DNA from: Nitrospira japonica
GTDB lineage: Bacteria > Nitrospirota > Nitrospiria > Nitrospirales > Nitrospiraceae
Assembly: GCF_900169565.1 (NCBI RefSeq)
Contig: NZ_LT828648.1
Span: 558,001-622,000 of the forward strand
Length of the DNA stretch: 64,000 nucleotides
Reading direction: 5' to 3'
Shown here: one piece after another, positions 25,785 to 34,121 of the stretch
Position numbering within the stretch: the first letter of the stretch is position 1
Layout: every line of letters begins with the position of its first letter
Translations under genes and position numbers: made by a program
Notes under the pieces: model-generated
What the model saw: the letters and a program-made list of their open reading frames with translations, nothing else
What the model was told of the DNA's origin: nothing
Database searches by the model: none

Positions 25785-26588
25785 ATGACTCTGACGCAGA
25801 ATCGCTTCATAGGGGACCCGGCGGGCTTGGCTCTCTTGCGTATAGCTCTCATCCTGATTGTGATGCTTACGGCTGGATGCTCCAGCTCCGGGTATGGATG
25901 GCATGTCCGTACAAATTCCAGTCCCCCTTCTCCAACATTCAATCGGGCGGTGTTCACACAGGGATCTGTTGCGATATTCGGCGCTCTGGCCCCGCCTCGA
26001 CTGCTTGGCAGTGAGACGGGCTTAGATACCATCCTGGCGCAAGTTCTCAAAACCGTTGCACCAAGCTTGAAGGTCATCACCCAGCAGGAAGTGGCTAGCC
26101 TCATTAATAGGAACGATCTCGCCAACGAGTACGCACGGATGAGAAACGAGGCGCTACAGAGTCATCTTTTGGACGGCGGAACGCTCAAGAAGTTGGGGAC
26201 GGCAATCGGCACACGCTATGTCTTTCAACCCAAACTGATTGAGTTCATGCAGATTATGAAGGATCGATGGGAGATGCCCCCGATTGCCTTGAAGGTATCC
26301 CGTATTCGTTCGAGTATCATGCGACTCTCACTGCAATTATGGGATATGCAGACGGGAGAGCTGCTCTGGGCCTCAACCGCTGAGGCAAGCCTGGAGAGTG
26401 AAGCCGTTGGCCAGGACCCGATCTATTTCGAGGATGATGCACGAGTGACCATGGGCAGCATGCTCGCAGACTTCACAAGCGGCCAGACCACATCGTCCTA
26501 CGGGCCACTGAACGGCTTAATCGATCAGTTGATCCAATTCCCACAGCCTGAAAAACATAAAAACACCGACAATACAGAGCCACGTTAA
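25785..26588 (+). CDS. Putative lipoprotein (267 aa)
   Basis: A signal peptide with lipobox LTAGC (LALLRIALILIVMLTAGCSSSG) indicates a lipid-anchored envelope protein. The body (LLGSETGLDTILAQVLKTVAPSLKVITQQEVASLIN, GTAIGTRYVFQPKLIEF, LSLQLWDMQTGELLWASTAEASLESE) resembles proteins that assess a regulon of envelope lipoproteins with a TolB-like N-terminal fold, but I cannot name the family. Monocistronic after a terminator. Confidence 0.7.
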   Translation: MTLTQNRFIGDPAGLALLRIALILIVMLTAGCSSSGYGWHVRTNSSPPSPTFNRAVFTQGSVAIFGALAPPRLLGSETGLDTILAQVLKTVAPSLKVITQQEVASLINRNDLANEYARMRNEALQSHLLDGGTLKKLGTAIGTRYVFQPKLIEFMQIMKDRWEMPPIALKVSRIRSSIMRLSLQLWDMQTGELLWASTAEASLESEAVGQDPIYFEDDARVTMGSMLADFTSGQTTSSYGPLNGLIDQLIQFPQPEKHKNTDNTEPR

Positions 26589-26638
26589 TGCCTCAACTGC
26601 GTCCTCCTCTCACTTGCCCTCCGCACCTGGTATATGGG

Positions 26639-26709
26639 CATGCTCTTAACTGGACGTTAGCCTGCTAAATAGAATATTCGCTCACATTGCTAATCAAATA
26701 GCGTGTGAG
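26639..26709 (+). repeat. Copy of the 3' end of a DUF3309 gene, inside the island
   Basis: About 71 bp closely matching 38856-38927, including the last ~10 codons of the DUF3309 gene, its stop TAAATAG and the following CTCACA...TGTGAG inverted repeat. No start or 5' part is present here. This is a duplicated scrap with no coding ability of its own. Confidence 0.75.
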
Positions 26710-26724
26710 AGGGTCGCGGTGTTT

Positions 26725-26967
26725 TCAATGCGACTCTTTCGCAATGGCAATTTTCGTCGCGCGTGAAATAATCGTATCGCAATCGGCTGAGGTCACTGAA
26801 CAGGCCATGAGCACCCGTCGTCGAAGATCCTTCGCGTCTTCGAGTGTCTCCGGATCGGTTTGAAGACAGTATCTGAAGCAGAGCACTGCCACTGCGATAT
26901 GCTGATCCACACTCAGCTCGCCCATGACCAGATGATCAAAATCGAATGTGCTCTCGGAAAAGTCCAT
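26725..26967 (-). CDS. Hypothetical protein (80 aa)
   Basis: No family recognised. An acidic helical protein with three Cys (VAVLCFRYCLQTDPETLEDAKDLRRRVLMACSV). Stands alone between the lipoprotein and two small plus-strand genes. Moderate coding evidence only. Confidence 0.5.
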   Translation of the reverse strand: MDFSESTFDFDHLVMGELSVDQHIAVAVLCFRYCLQTDPETLEDAKDLRRRVLMACSVTSADCDTIISRATKIAIAKESH

Positions 26968-27093
26968 TCAATCCGTATAGCAGTTGCTTCCAGTGATTCC
27001 CTCCTGGGGTTCCGCCTAGTTTCTTCCCGTTGTGTACCTTGGTGAAATGCGCCCTGATCCGATAGGGCGAGCGTGTCGCAGTGGGGGCACTCG

Positions 27094-27327
27094 ATGAAAT
27101 CCGTGGTCTATGAGGGCTATACCATCAAGTCCTTCCCGCAGCAGCACCTGAAGTCTGGCCAGTGGAAAATTAGTCTCGATATCTTCTGGGAAGCACACGG
27201 CGTGACCACGGTGAAATGCTTCACGGCGGAGACGCACTATGCGACGGAAGAGGATGCCGATCTCAACGGCAGCACTTACGGCCAAGACATTATTGACGGA
27301 AAGGTGCCCGGACTCTCGGTCGATTGA
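27094..27327 (+). CDS. Conserved small hypothetical protein (77 aa)
   Basis: The pattern VVYEGYTIKSFPQQHLKSGQWKISLDIFWEAHG...GQDIIDGKVPGLSVD matches a widespread short family of beta-rich proteins (Y.GY.I ... IIDGK.PG) whose role is unknown to me. The ATG at 27094 gives the family-like start. The next gene overlaps the frame end closely. Confidence 0.65.
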   Translation: MKSVVYEGYTIKSFPQQHLKSGQWKISLDIFWEAHGVTTVKCFTAETHYATEEDADLNGSTYGQDIIDGKVPGLSVD

Positions 27328-27332
27328 CAATC

Positions 27333-27650
27333 ATGATCTGGGACGACGGCATCGAGGAGCCCAAGCAAGCCGATGGGTGGTATCTCTACCGCCCGCTCCC
27401 GACAAGCACGCCGGTTCCCGTCAAAGTCAGAACCATTGGCAGGCTGAAGTATGTGGCGCAGTATGTGGGACACCCCGAAGTCGGCAACCGGCGTCTTAGG
27501 GAATGTCACGGTACCTTTCTCCGGCCGCTAGCCGTGCACGAGATCCCCTGTGCACACATGGAGACCTTGACTCTGAATGCTCTGCCCGAGTGGAAGGACT
27601 CGGAGGAATGGCTCTGTCCTCAGTGCGGCGCCGTCCTCGGGGGACTGTGA
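27333..27650 (+). CDS. Small hypothetical protein with C-terminal CPxC (105 aa)
   Basis: No family recognised. Contains HETLTLN-like spacing and ends in EEWLCPQCGAVLGGL, a single CxxC knuckle that could bind zinc together with Cys/His earlier (EIPCAHMETL). Follows the previous gene by 5 bp and is probably co-transcribed. Confidence 0.55.
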   Translation: MIWDDGIEEPKQADGWYLYRPLPTSTPVPVKVRTIGRLKYVAQYVGHPEVGNRRLRECHGTFLRPLAVHEIPCAHMETLTLNALPEWKDSEEWLCPQCGAVLGGL

Positions 27651-27749
27651 ACATCGGGACGGAGCGACATCGTCTAGCCATCTTAGTCGTGACCCTCATG
27701 CGCGAAGCGACACACGCATCAATACCCGGGCAAATCATCCCCGTGGCAC

Positions 27750-28511
27750 TTACTGTCCAAGATGGGCAAGGGCATTGCGTAACGGCGCACTGGACACCTT
27801 GATTAACCCGTCGAGCGGACGATCCATCTCCCCGATCAGAAAAATCGCCCCTGAGACCGACAGCGCACAGACGATCATGATCGCCACCACCGTGGTGTTA
27901 TTCGCACTCAGCAGACCAAAGCCCGCAAAGATGAAGGCGAGCCAGAACACCAGCACCACGAGGAAGAGCGTGGGGATGGCGCTTTCTGCTTCCACGATGA
28001 GCAGCCAGCGCATGTGGAGAAGCTCCTTGACCAGCTCCGTGGCGCGAGCCTGGAGCACGCGCTGGGCGTCCGTGCGTGGAGCGAGGTCTCGCAGCTTGGC
28101 CTGAATGTCCTCGATCCGAGCCAGCCGTTCAGGCGTATCCATCCTGGCTTGTCCGGTCCCTTCGTCCGAAAAGATGACCTCGATGGCAGAGGCGATGACG
28201 CGTTGAAGCAATTCACGGGTCTCTTTCGTCTCGGGTCCGTAGTGCGCCAGCACCCGGTCGAGCTGCACCACCCGCACGGCCATCTGCCCAACTTCGCTCT
28301 TGATCGTGTCGAACGAGGCTTTGGCTGACGCAATCATCAGGCCGAGCACGAGGGCGGCCAGCGTGGCGATGAGACCGGTCCCATGTTTCACGATACCCAT
28401 CGACTCTTCACGGAGGTGATGGCTCGGTAAGCACATTCGAATCACTAACCCCAACAGGCCGCTGACAAAGACGCACAGAAACACAATCAACGCGATAGCT
28501 AATGAACTCAT
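27750..28511 (-). CDS. DUF4239 membrane protein
   Basis: A 253-residue inner-membrane protein with two hydrophobic N-terminal segments (LAIALIVFLCVFVSGLLGLVI, GLIATLAALVLGLMIASAKASF), a helical soluble middle (about 75-175) and two C-terminal membrane segments (IPTLFLVVLVFWLAFIFAGFGLL, TTVVAIMIVCALSVSGAIFLI). This layout and the GLIATLAALVLGLM segment are characteristic of DUF4239. Role unknown. Confidence 0.82.
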   Translation of the reverse strand: MSSLAIALIVFLCVFVSGLLGLVIRMCLPSHHLREESMGIVKHGTGLIATLAALVLGLMIASAKASFDTIKSEVGQMAVRVVQLDRVLAHYGPETKETRELLQRVIASAIEVIFSDEGTGQARMDTPERLARIEDIQAKLRDLAPRTDAQRVLQARATELVKELLHMRWLLIVEAESAIPTLFLVVLVFWLAFIFAGFGLLSANNTTVVAIMIVCALSVSGAIFLIGEMDRPLDGLIKVSSAPLRNALAHLGQ

Positions 28512-28673
28512 GTGTGCACGCTACAAATGGACGACCGGTGAGGATGCTCTCATGTTAGCGCACGTTGGAACCTGTTTCGAGAGGCATGGCGAGCCAAATG
28601 CACGCATTGCCCGCACTCGGCGCTTGCAGCTCGTGCCAAGCCCTTCTTAGAATAGGCCTCCTGCGAGGTCCTC

Positions 28674-29006
28674 ATGCACTTCACCATTCGTCCCTTCCGT
28701 CGGATCCCCCTGTGCTGCCCCGTGGCCTACCAGGTTGAGCAGTTCGAAGGCTTCGGCATGGTCTGGAATGTCACCCCGATGGGCTGGCGCTTCTCCGGTG
28801 ATCTCCCCCTGCGTGTCGGTGAGGTCTGTTCGCTCACGGTGACGCTGCCCACGCACCAGGAGATTTATGTGGCCGCGGCCATTGTTCGATGGGTGCGAGC
28901 CGAGGAATATGGCGTGGAAACGTTGGTGATCGATGCGGAATCCCGGGAGGACCTTGACCAATTTCTTTCTGAATGGACAGCGGAGGCGCCGGGAGCAGAT
29001 GGGTAG
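28674..29006 (+). CDS. PilZ-domain protein
   Basis: A 110-residue single PilZ domain (RRIPLCCPVAYQ, GMVWNVTPMGWRFSGDLPLRVGEVCSLTVTLP, AAAIVRWVRAEEYGVETL). The c-di-GMP-binding RxxxR is only partly recognisable (RPFRRIP), and the D/NxSxxG motif is changed to NVTPMGW, so binding is uncertain. It precedes the nuclease gene by 21 bp. Confidence 0.72.
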   Translation: MHFTIRPFRRIPLCCPVAYQVEQFEGFGMVWNVTPMGWRFSGDLPLRVGEVCSLTVTLPTHQEIYVAAAIVRWVRAEEYGVETLVIDAESREDLDQFLSEWTAEAPGADG

Positions 29007-29027
29007 GCAGGAAAGCAGGGCTTCACA

Positions 29028-29555
29028 ATGGGCTTGAGGGCCACTGTTATCTGTGTGTTGCTCATCCTTGCCCCGGTGATCGGGTGGGCAGATTTCTCTG
29101 GCGAAGTGGTGGGCGTGCTGGACGGCGACACCATCGAAGTCATGCACCGTCAGCAGGCCGAGCGGATCCGACTCCATGGGATCGATTGTCCCGAAAAAGG
29201 GCAAGCATATGGAACGAGGGCGAAGCAGGCCGCCTCGGCGCTCGTGTTCGGGAAGGAGGTCACGCTACGCACTCATGGCATGGACAAGTACGGACGCACC
29301 ATTGCCGATGTGCTGTTGCCAGATGGCACGAACGTAAATCAGCAACTTGTGAAAGAGGGCTGGTGCTGGTGGTATCGGAAGTATGCCCACAAGGACGTGA
29401 CCCTGGAGCATTTGGAACAGGCGGCACGTGAGGCACAGTCAGGACTTTGGGCCGATCCGCAACCGGTGCCGCCGTGGGAATATCGGAAGGCTTCGCGAGG
29501 AAAGAAGCCGGCCTGGTTGGACTTGGAGCCGGAAGCCGAACTACCAGTTCAATGA
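29028..29555 (+). CDS. Thermonuclease (SNase-like) family protein, secreted
   Basis: A 175-residue exported nuclease. The signal peptide (ATVICVLLILAPVIGWA) is followed by an SNase OB-fold: GEVVGVLDGDTIEVM (Ca-binding Asp), ERIRLHGIDCPEKGQAYG (catalytic Arg/Glu), LRTHGMDKYGRTIADVLL (catalytic Arg) and LVKEGWCWWYRKYA. Common on mobile elements. Follows the PilZ gene closely. Confidence 0.9.
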   Translation: MGLRATVICVLLILAPVIGWADFSGEVVGVLDGDTIEVMHRQQAERIRLHGIDCPEKGQAYGTRAKQAASALVFGKEVTLRTHGMDKYGRTIADVLLPDGTNVNQQLVKEGWCWWYRKYAHKDVTLEHLEQAAREAQSGLWADPQPVPPWEYRKASRGKKPAWLDLEPEAELPVQ

Positions 29556-29603
29556 AGGTAGAAGGTGACACTGTCAGCAACTTGTCAATATGGAGAAACA
29601 TGC

Positions 29604-30206
29604 ATGAGTCTGAAGCGCGCGGATCCTTGCTCTCGACGGACACGTATCTGTGAACCATTGCCAAATCGTCCAGCGACACTGGAACAAATAGTCGCGCAAT
29701 ACATTTCGGCATATAGGTCGCGTGCCCAGGAGGCCCTTGATCGCATTCCAACCGGCACACCCCCGGCATCCGCCGTGGAGATTGCTGTTTGGGCCGGAAA
29801 GGCGGATCACCAACGAAGGCTCTCGCCGAAATCGCTGTCCGCATTCCAAAAGATACTGCTAGGCAAGCTCCACATCATCCAGAACTGTGCAAACTTCGAC
29901 GAACTCCATAGGAGCATGGAAGCTGACAGGGTTCATGGGGTGGGAAAACTCGCTATCTATGATATCGCGCTATTGTTAGGCCGCTATTGGGGATATCTGC
30001 CAGAGCGAGTTTATCTACACCGAGGGACCCGCCGCGGTGCAAAGGCGCTATCACCTCTGGGTGTCGATCATCGTTGCGATAGCCTAACGGTAACGGATTT
30101 CCCTACTAGCTTCCACGCGCTTCAGCCATATGAGATTGAGGATTGTCTCTGCATCTATGAAGACCACATCAAGAGAATCGTGTCTCATCTGGCGCTCAGC
30201 AAATGA
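29604..30206 (+). CDS. Hypothetical protein, first gene of DUF2971 operon (200 aa)
   Basis: No family recognised. A helical N-terminus (TLEQIVAQYISAYRSRAQEALDRIP), then GKLHIIQNCANFDELHRSMEADRVHGVGKLAIYDIALLLG, where GVGKLAIYDIALLLG resembles a helix-hairpin-helix element. It ends with FHALQPYEIEDCLCIYEDHIKRIVSHL. GGAG lies 8 bp before the ATG at 29604. Its stop overlaps the next start by 4 bp. A+T-richer than the backbone. Part of a three-gene cargo operon. Confidence 0.6.
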   Translation: MSLKRADPCSRRTRICEPLPNRPATLEQIVAQYISAYRSRAQEALDRIPTGTPPASAVEIAVWAGKADHQRRLSPKSLSAFQKILLGKLHIIQNCANFDELHRSMEADRVHGVGKLAIYDIALLLGRYWGYLPERVYLHRGTRRGAKALSPLGVDHRCDSLTVTDFPTSFHALQPYEIEDCLCIYEDHIKRIVSHLALSK

Positions 30207-30409
30207 AACGTCTAGCTTCTGAAATATACGATGCAGTTAAACTGGGAAAGTTGTTGGAGCCCTTCACCGCACAGGATGTGAAGAAGGCCTGTCCTGGATG
30301 GGCCGTAGCCACATACGGAACGTTCCTGCCGAAGCATCGGGTGGGCAATCCTGGGGGAAACACAGCGCTGTTCCGCCAGGTGGGTTCAGCCTTGTACGAG
30401 TGCCTATAG
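30203..30409 (+). CDS. Small hypothetical protein (68 aa), possible winged helix
   Basis: No named family. FTAQDVKKACPGWAVATYGTFLPKHRVGNPGGNTALFRQVG has the feel of a small winged-helix DNA-binding domain of the type encoded beside restriction or phage genes. Coupled by 4-bp overlap to the upstream gene and 2 bp from the DUF2971 gene. Confidence 0.6.
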   Translation: MKRLASEIYDAVKLGKLLEPFTAQDVKKACPGWAVATYGTFLPKHRVGNPGGNTALFRQVGSALYECL

Positions 30410-30411
30410 CC

Positions 30412-31272
30412 ATGATCAGCGAGCTTAATAGAGAATTATACGCCGCTACCACGGGGGTTCCGCTCTATCACTACACCTCCTTGGCCGGCGTGAAGGGAAT
30501 CATTGATACGGGCCTTCTCAGGGCAACTGAAATAACTTACTTAAACGATTCGACAGAAATGGCTCATACAGTCAGTCAGCTAGATCCCGAGACTTGGTTT
30601 CGTGAGGGATTTGGCAAACTCGAATCAAAGCTGTTTGTTCAGTTCCGAGAATGGATATCCCATCGACTTACAGCTGGTCACAAGCTGTATGTTGGATGTT
30701 TCACGGCCAATGGCAATCTTCTTAGCCAGTGGCGTAGTTATTGTCCCCCCACCAGGGGTGTCAACCTTGGATTCAACGGAGCAAAATTGACAGCATCAGC
30801 CTGTGACCAAGGGTGGAAGTTAGGGAAGTGCATCTACGAACAAGATAAGAAGGAAGAAATTGCAATTGAGGTTTTGAATGAGATTGAGGACCTTGCTGAG
30901 AGGAAAGGAGCAAAAGCCGGTTCCTTCCAGCATATTTTTGAAGAGCTGGAAACCCATCTCCTCGAAATTGCTGCCCTTCTTAAGCATCCAGCATTTCATG
31001 AAGAACAGGAGTGGCGAATTGTCTCCCCTGTCATTACGAATTATGTTGAGGCGGACATCGAGTATCGAGAAGGCGCATCGATGCTAATTCCTTTCATGAA
31101 ATTTGGCCTGCCACACGCACCAGATAGACGGGTAGACCTAGAGCATGTGTATCTTGGACCTACACCGAATTCGAATATTTCTATGGAATCGTTATCGAAC
31201 TATTTGTCCAAATTTGGAGCTAGCCCTAGAAATGGTGTGCAGTATTCCAATGTTCCGTATCGCACCTGGTAA
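30412..31272 (+). CDS. DUF2971 protein
   Basis: A 286-residue protein with the DUF2971 signatures LYHYTSLAGVKGIIDTGLLRATEITYLNDSTEM near the N-terminus, VGCFTANGNLLSQWRSYC in the middle, and KHPAFHEEQEWRIV later. The family is scattered, often on mobile elements, and biochemically uncharacterised as far as I know. The HYTS-type start recalls ADP-ribosyltransferase folds, but that is only an impression. The start at 30412 follows the previous stop by 2 bp. Third gene of the A+T-richer operon; a defence or toxin role is conceivable. Confidence 0.8.
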   Translation: MISELNRELYAATTGVPLYHYTSLAGVKGIIDTGLLRATEITYLNDSTEMAHTVSQLDPETWFREGFGKLESKLFVQFREWISHRLTAGHKLYVGCFTANGNLLSQWRSYCPPTRGVNLGFNGAKLTASACDQGWKLGKCIYEQDKKEEIAIEVLNEIEDLAERKGAKAGSFQHIFEELETHLLEIAALLKHPAFHEEQEWRIVSPVITNYVEADIEYREGASMLIPFMKFGLPHAPDRRVDLEHVYLGPTPNSNISMESLSNYLSKFGASPRNGVQYSNVPYRTW

Positions 31273-31467
31273 GCCGATGTTGCATTACTAATCCAGTGGT
31301 TTTGAGCAAATCCTAAGAGGTTCTGCTATGGCCCTTCATGTGCCGAGACGCAGGCAAGAAGCCTTCGGGATAGATTTACGGTGGGGCTGGAAATGGGAAA
31401 GCATTACGCCTATACTTATATACACAATAGGGGCAATGCCCGGGGGTTTGCGAAATTAGCAAGCCGG

Positions 31468-31504
31468 CTAAAGGCTCGGATGTTCTGTCCGGGCCTTTAG
31501 TTTT
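31468..31504 (-). terminator. Terminator of the DUF3800 gene
   Basis: 13-bp arms CTAAAGGCTCGGA (31468-31480) and TCCGGGCCTTTAG (31488-31500) with one mismatch-wobble and a 7-nt loop. It follows the minus-strand stop codon directly; plus-strand T-run TTTT at 31501-31504 means it could also end transcripts from the DUF2971 operon, i.e. a bidirectional terminator. Confidence 0.75.
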
Positions 31505-32309
31505 AGGAGCGCTCGAAACAGCTGTATTTGATTCCTCTCGACGAACACTCCTCTGCCGTAAAATAGCAGTCAATCAACCTACCCGCCTCCTTGAGCCTAA
31601 CAAAAGGTCCATAACTCGGTTCATAACCAGCTTTTGCCATCGGGTATAAAAGCAGATCGGCTAACTGCAGCATTGGGACTTCCTTTGTCTTCTGATGCAA
31701 CTCTCCCAGAATTATTCTCCGAAAGTCATCCGCGACAAGAGGAGTGTACCCATGTGAAGTTTGTGTGCTAAAGGGGCTCCCATTTCGTTTCAATTCTTTG
31801 AGATAGTGCTTCAGATTTCGGTCCTCTTTTTTTCCCGTACCTTCAAAAACGATCTCGAGTTTTCGACCCTGCCCATCGGAGAACTTGGCGGATCGTTCAA
31901 CCAAGATCGAAAACGCGGTCTTGCACATGAACCATAGCTGCCCTGGGTACATCTCACGATATCGCGAGACATATCCTGGGCGATGGATCACGCAGGCGAT
32001 GGCGATCCCGGGAAGCGAAACCAGGAGATGTTCGAGTTCGGATAAAAACTGATCTGCCCGCTCCATACTCCTTAGCCAAGAAAATCTGCCACGCTTTCCT
32101 CTAATACTCGATGAGTGGAGGGGATAATTGATATTCCAAGAATTGCAAAACCTCTCGTGGGCAGTTTTTAGACTTGGGATATCTTCCTCTTTAAGCAGGA
32201 AGCCGCCCAGGCCGAAGCAATCCATTCCGTCTTGCCGTCCATCCAAAACAGCTCTATCAGGGTCTCTACTTCCCGTGTCGTCAACATACAGCACATACTT
32301 ATTTGGCAT
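31503..32309 (-). CDS. DUF3800 protein
   Basis: A 268-residue protein of DUF3800 type: YVLYVDDTGSRD at the N-terminus (acidic pair), FGLGGFLLKEED, and near the end VPMLQLADLLLYPM. These acidic residues and the LQLAD.. motif suggest an RNase-H-like fold, but activity is not established. Such genes are frequent on islands and beside defence genes. Convergent with the DUF2971 operon across a shared terminator; A+T-rich. Confidence 0.8.
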   Translation of the reverse strand: MPNKYVLYVDDTGSRDPDRAVLDGRQDGMDCFGLGGFLLKEEDIPSLKTAHERFCNSWNINYPLHSSSIRGKRGRFSWLRSMERADQFLSELEHLLVSLPGIAIACVIHRPGYVSRYREMYPGQLWFMCKTAFSILVERSAKFSDGQGRKLEIVFEGTGKKEDRNLKHYLKELKRNGSPFSTQTSHGYTPLVADDFRRIILGELHQKTKEVPMLQLADLLLYPMAKAGYEPSYGPFVRLKEAGRLIDCYFTAEECSSRGIKYSCFERS

Positions 32310-32361
32310 AAGGAGGGCATTGTACTGCGGTCTTATGTGTAGGGTGAATATTAAAGTGAGG

Positions 32362-32411
32362 GGTTTCCTTTTTCAGAGAATTTAAGAAAAAGGAAGGCCG
32401 GGGGTGGCACC
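32362..32411 (+). repeat. Imperfect ~47-bp hairpin repeat, copy A
   Basis: Contains GGTTTCCTTT...GAATTT...AAAAGGA...GGGGG; CCTTTTTC pairs with GAAAAAGG. A diverged copy in the same orientation is at 33213-33259. The pair flanks the lipoprotein gene. Confidence 0.5.
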
Positions 32412-32445
32412 AGGTTGGTAGTAGCTGTAGATTGTAGTACCCCAT

Positions 32446-33036
32446 ATGAAGTTATGTATACAGATTCTACTGAGTCTTATGACCGCGATCAGCGCGGGAT
32501 GTAGCCAACATTCACCGTCAACCCCTGCTAATTCATCCGGGGCCGTTTCTCTAACTCACCAGCTCCCGAATATATGCCCTAAGCTGGGGGGGAGCTATGC
32601 GGCTATCGGGAAGGCCTCGCCTGGCTATCCCTTCTTCTATCGGGTCTATGCATGGCCTCTTTCAATGGTCCGCATGTTGGGCATTGCCGCACCTATGAAC
32701 ATTGAAAAGTTGGCGATCAAATCGGAGCTCGTCCAAAATGACAATCTCGAGTTAATTCTCTGGAAGAGCGATGGCCAGCGCGATCGCCATGTCCTCATCA
32801 CGTCGAATGATGCGGTCAGTTGCGATCAAAACGCCTTGAAAATCGTTCGGGAAAGCGATACTGAGGCTGAAGGCACACTCGGACATGTGCGCTATACACG
32901 AACCTTTTCCCGAGGAGATGACGGGAGTCTCCGAATGGACGTGAAAATCGAACCAACGACTAAACTATTATGGATAATCCCAATTAGCCAACCGGTCGAA
33001 GAGTATCAGGCGGTCTTCGACTCGTTAGAGCATTGA
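32446..33036 (+). CDS. Putative lipoprotein (196 aa)
   Basis: Signal peptide with lipobox ISAGC (LLSLMTAISAGCSQHSP). The mature region is beta-rich (KLGGSYAAIGKASPGYPFFYRVYAW, IKSELVQNDNLELILWKSDGQRDRHVLI). No family recognised. Lone gene bounded by two copies of a hairpin repeat near the right end of the island. Confidence 0.65.
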   Translation: MKLCIQILLSLMTAISAGCSQHSPSTPANSSGAVSLTHQLPNICPKLGGSYAAIGKASPGYPFFYRVYAWPLSMVRMLGIAAPMNIEKLAIKSELVQNDNLELILWKSDGQRDRHVLITSNDAVSCDQNALKIVRESDTEAEGTLGHVRYTRTFSRGDDGSLRMDVKIEPTTKLLWIIPISQPVEEYQAVFDSLEH

Positions 33037-33212
33037 CACCCGAAACGCAGCCTTCAACGGGCACAATCACCCCACTCAAAATTTCCATATGCGGGAGGGC
33101 CGCCTACCACCGGCTAGTCGTACAGCATCCTGAATGGTGAGCCGGATTGGGCAGAGATCAAGTGCTGGTCGTCTAGCTGATGTGGTACGTAACTGGGATC
33201 CCATGCCCGCCA

Positions 33213-33259
33213 GGTTTCCTTTCGTAAAGAATTTCTAAAAGAAGGACCCCGGGGGTATC
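33213..33259 (+). repeat. Imperfect ~47-bp hairpin repeat, copy B
   Basis: Diverged copy of 32362-32411: same GGTTTCCTTT start, central GAATTT and the CGGGGGT end. The stem is weaker than in copy A. Confidence 0.45.
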
Positions 33260-33510
33260 TCTCAGCACCCTCTCGCGTGAATTTACCGCTGCTCACGCTG
33301 CGTTTTAGGAAAGTAGCTCGTCATGAATACCCTAAGGGTCAGTTGGGAGAGATCGAGGCCTCTCAAGCCCATTGTGTGCGCAGGGAAGCCATTGACGGTG
33401 TGATCGGCGGAGTCAGGAGAGCCGAGGGGAATAGAGAACCGGGTAGATAGATGGCTAGGGCTGGGAGTCCTCATTGCCGTACCCCGCCTGCCGCAAAGAC
33501 CCGGGGGGGG

Positions 33511-33542
33511 GTGTTCGCCTGGTGTTAATAGGGTGTTAGCCG
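33511..33542. promoter_or_regulatory. Candidate integrase arm-type sites, right end
   Basis: Three GTGTT cores at 33511, 33522 and 33533, exactly 11 bp apart, 129 bp inside attR. The last two match the left-end pair (13347-13370) at 20 of 24 positions. Confidence 0.5.
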
Positions 33543-33670
33543 AGTCTACAAAGACGAGTGGAGCGCAACGAAGACAGACAAACAGAAACAAATGCGGTTC
33601 GTTGGTGCCGAAGCGTGGATGAGGGGCCACGCTATGTCTAACAATGACTTAGGTAGCCCCTCGATTCATC

Positions 33671-33716
33671 ACTCTTAATCAGCGGGCCGTAGGTTCGACC
33701 CCTACACGGCCCACCA
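33671..33716 (+). repeat. attR: 46-bp direct repeat of tRNA-Lys 3' half
   Basis: Exact copy of 13246-13291, ending in CCA. Only the 3' half of the tRNA is here, with no 5' half upstream, so it is not a functional tRNA gene. Confidence 0.95.
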
Positions 33717-33950
33717 TTTTTCGCGGGTTTAGAAACCACCCCCACATATCTCGTCAACGCGGGAACCGTCTCGGAACCGTGTAGCGGGACTGCCTGGACA
33801 GAACAGGACGACCGGACCCTGTCCCATTGAATAAGCGTTAAGTTCGAAGTAGCCTGATTGTAGGCGATGGGTTCGCCTCCCTCATTTATTACTGCCTGAT
33901 CCATGGCCGATAAGCGGCAATGGTTCTTTGAGAAAAGGGAGGTGAGACCG

Positions 33951-34121
33951 ATGGTACAGCGCGATACTGAGCGAAGTTTCTGTGGGGTGTTACTTCTGTT
34001 GCTGCTCGCTTCATCCGCGGGCATTGTGTCTTGTGCGCACGATCCTCAAGAGCAGGCGTTCGCATCGTCCGACGGGCACGAGACCGAGAGTCAAGATGAG
34101 CAGGCTGGTCGTTCCTTCTAG
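33951..34121 (+). CDS. Small lipoprotein (56 aa)
   Basis: MVQRDTERSFCGVLLLLLLA leads to lipobox IVSCA (SAGIVSCAHDPQE), followed by a short acidic Gln/Ser-rich tail. GGGAGGTGA lies 6 bp before the ATG. An inverted repeat follows at 34143. First gene outside the island. Function unknown. Confidence 0.65.
   Translation: MVQRDTERSFCGVLLLLLLASSAGIVSCAHDPQEQAFASSDGHETESQDEQAGRSF

Larger units (their letters stand above)
33037..33670. other. Non-coding right end of the island
   Basis: About 630 bp without a convincing gene. It holds the second hairpin repeat (33213-33259), a G-run (33503-33510) and the GTGTT arm-like repeats (33511-33542) before attR. Confidence 0.6.

Noticed and set aside
33283-33630. 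115-residue minus-strand frame near the right end of the island
   Set aside because: Overlaps the repeat-rich G-run and arm-like repeats; Pro/Ser/Thr-rich with no ribosome site or family signal.
33661-33716. Possible second tRNA-Lys gene
   Set aside because: Only the 3' half from the anticodon loop onward is present; there is no D-arm or 5' acceptor strand.
33638-34024. Minus-strand frame crossing attR
   Set aside because: It reads through the tRNA fragment, which is non-coding; no family resemblance.
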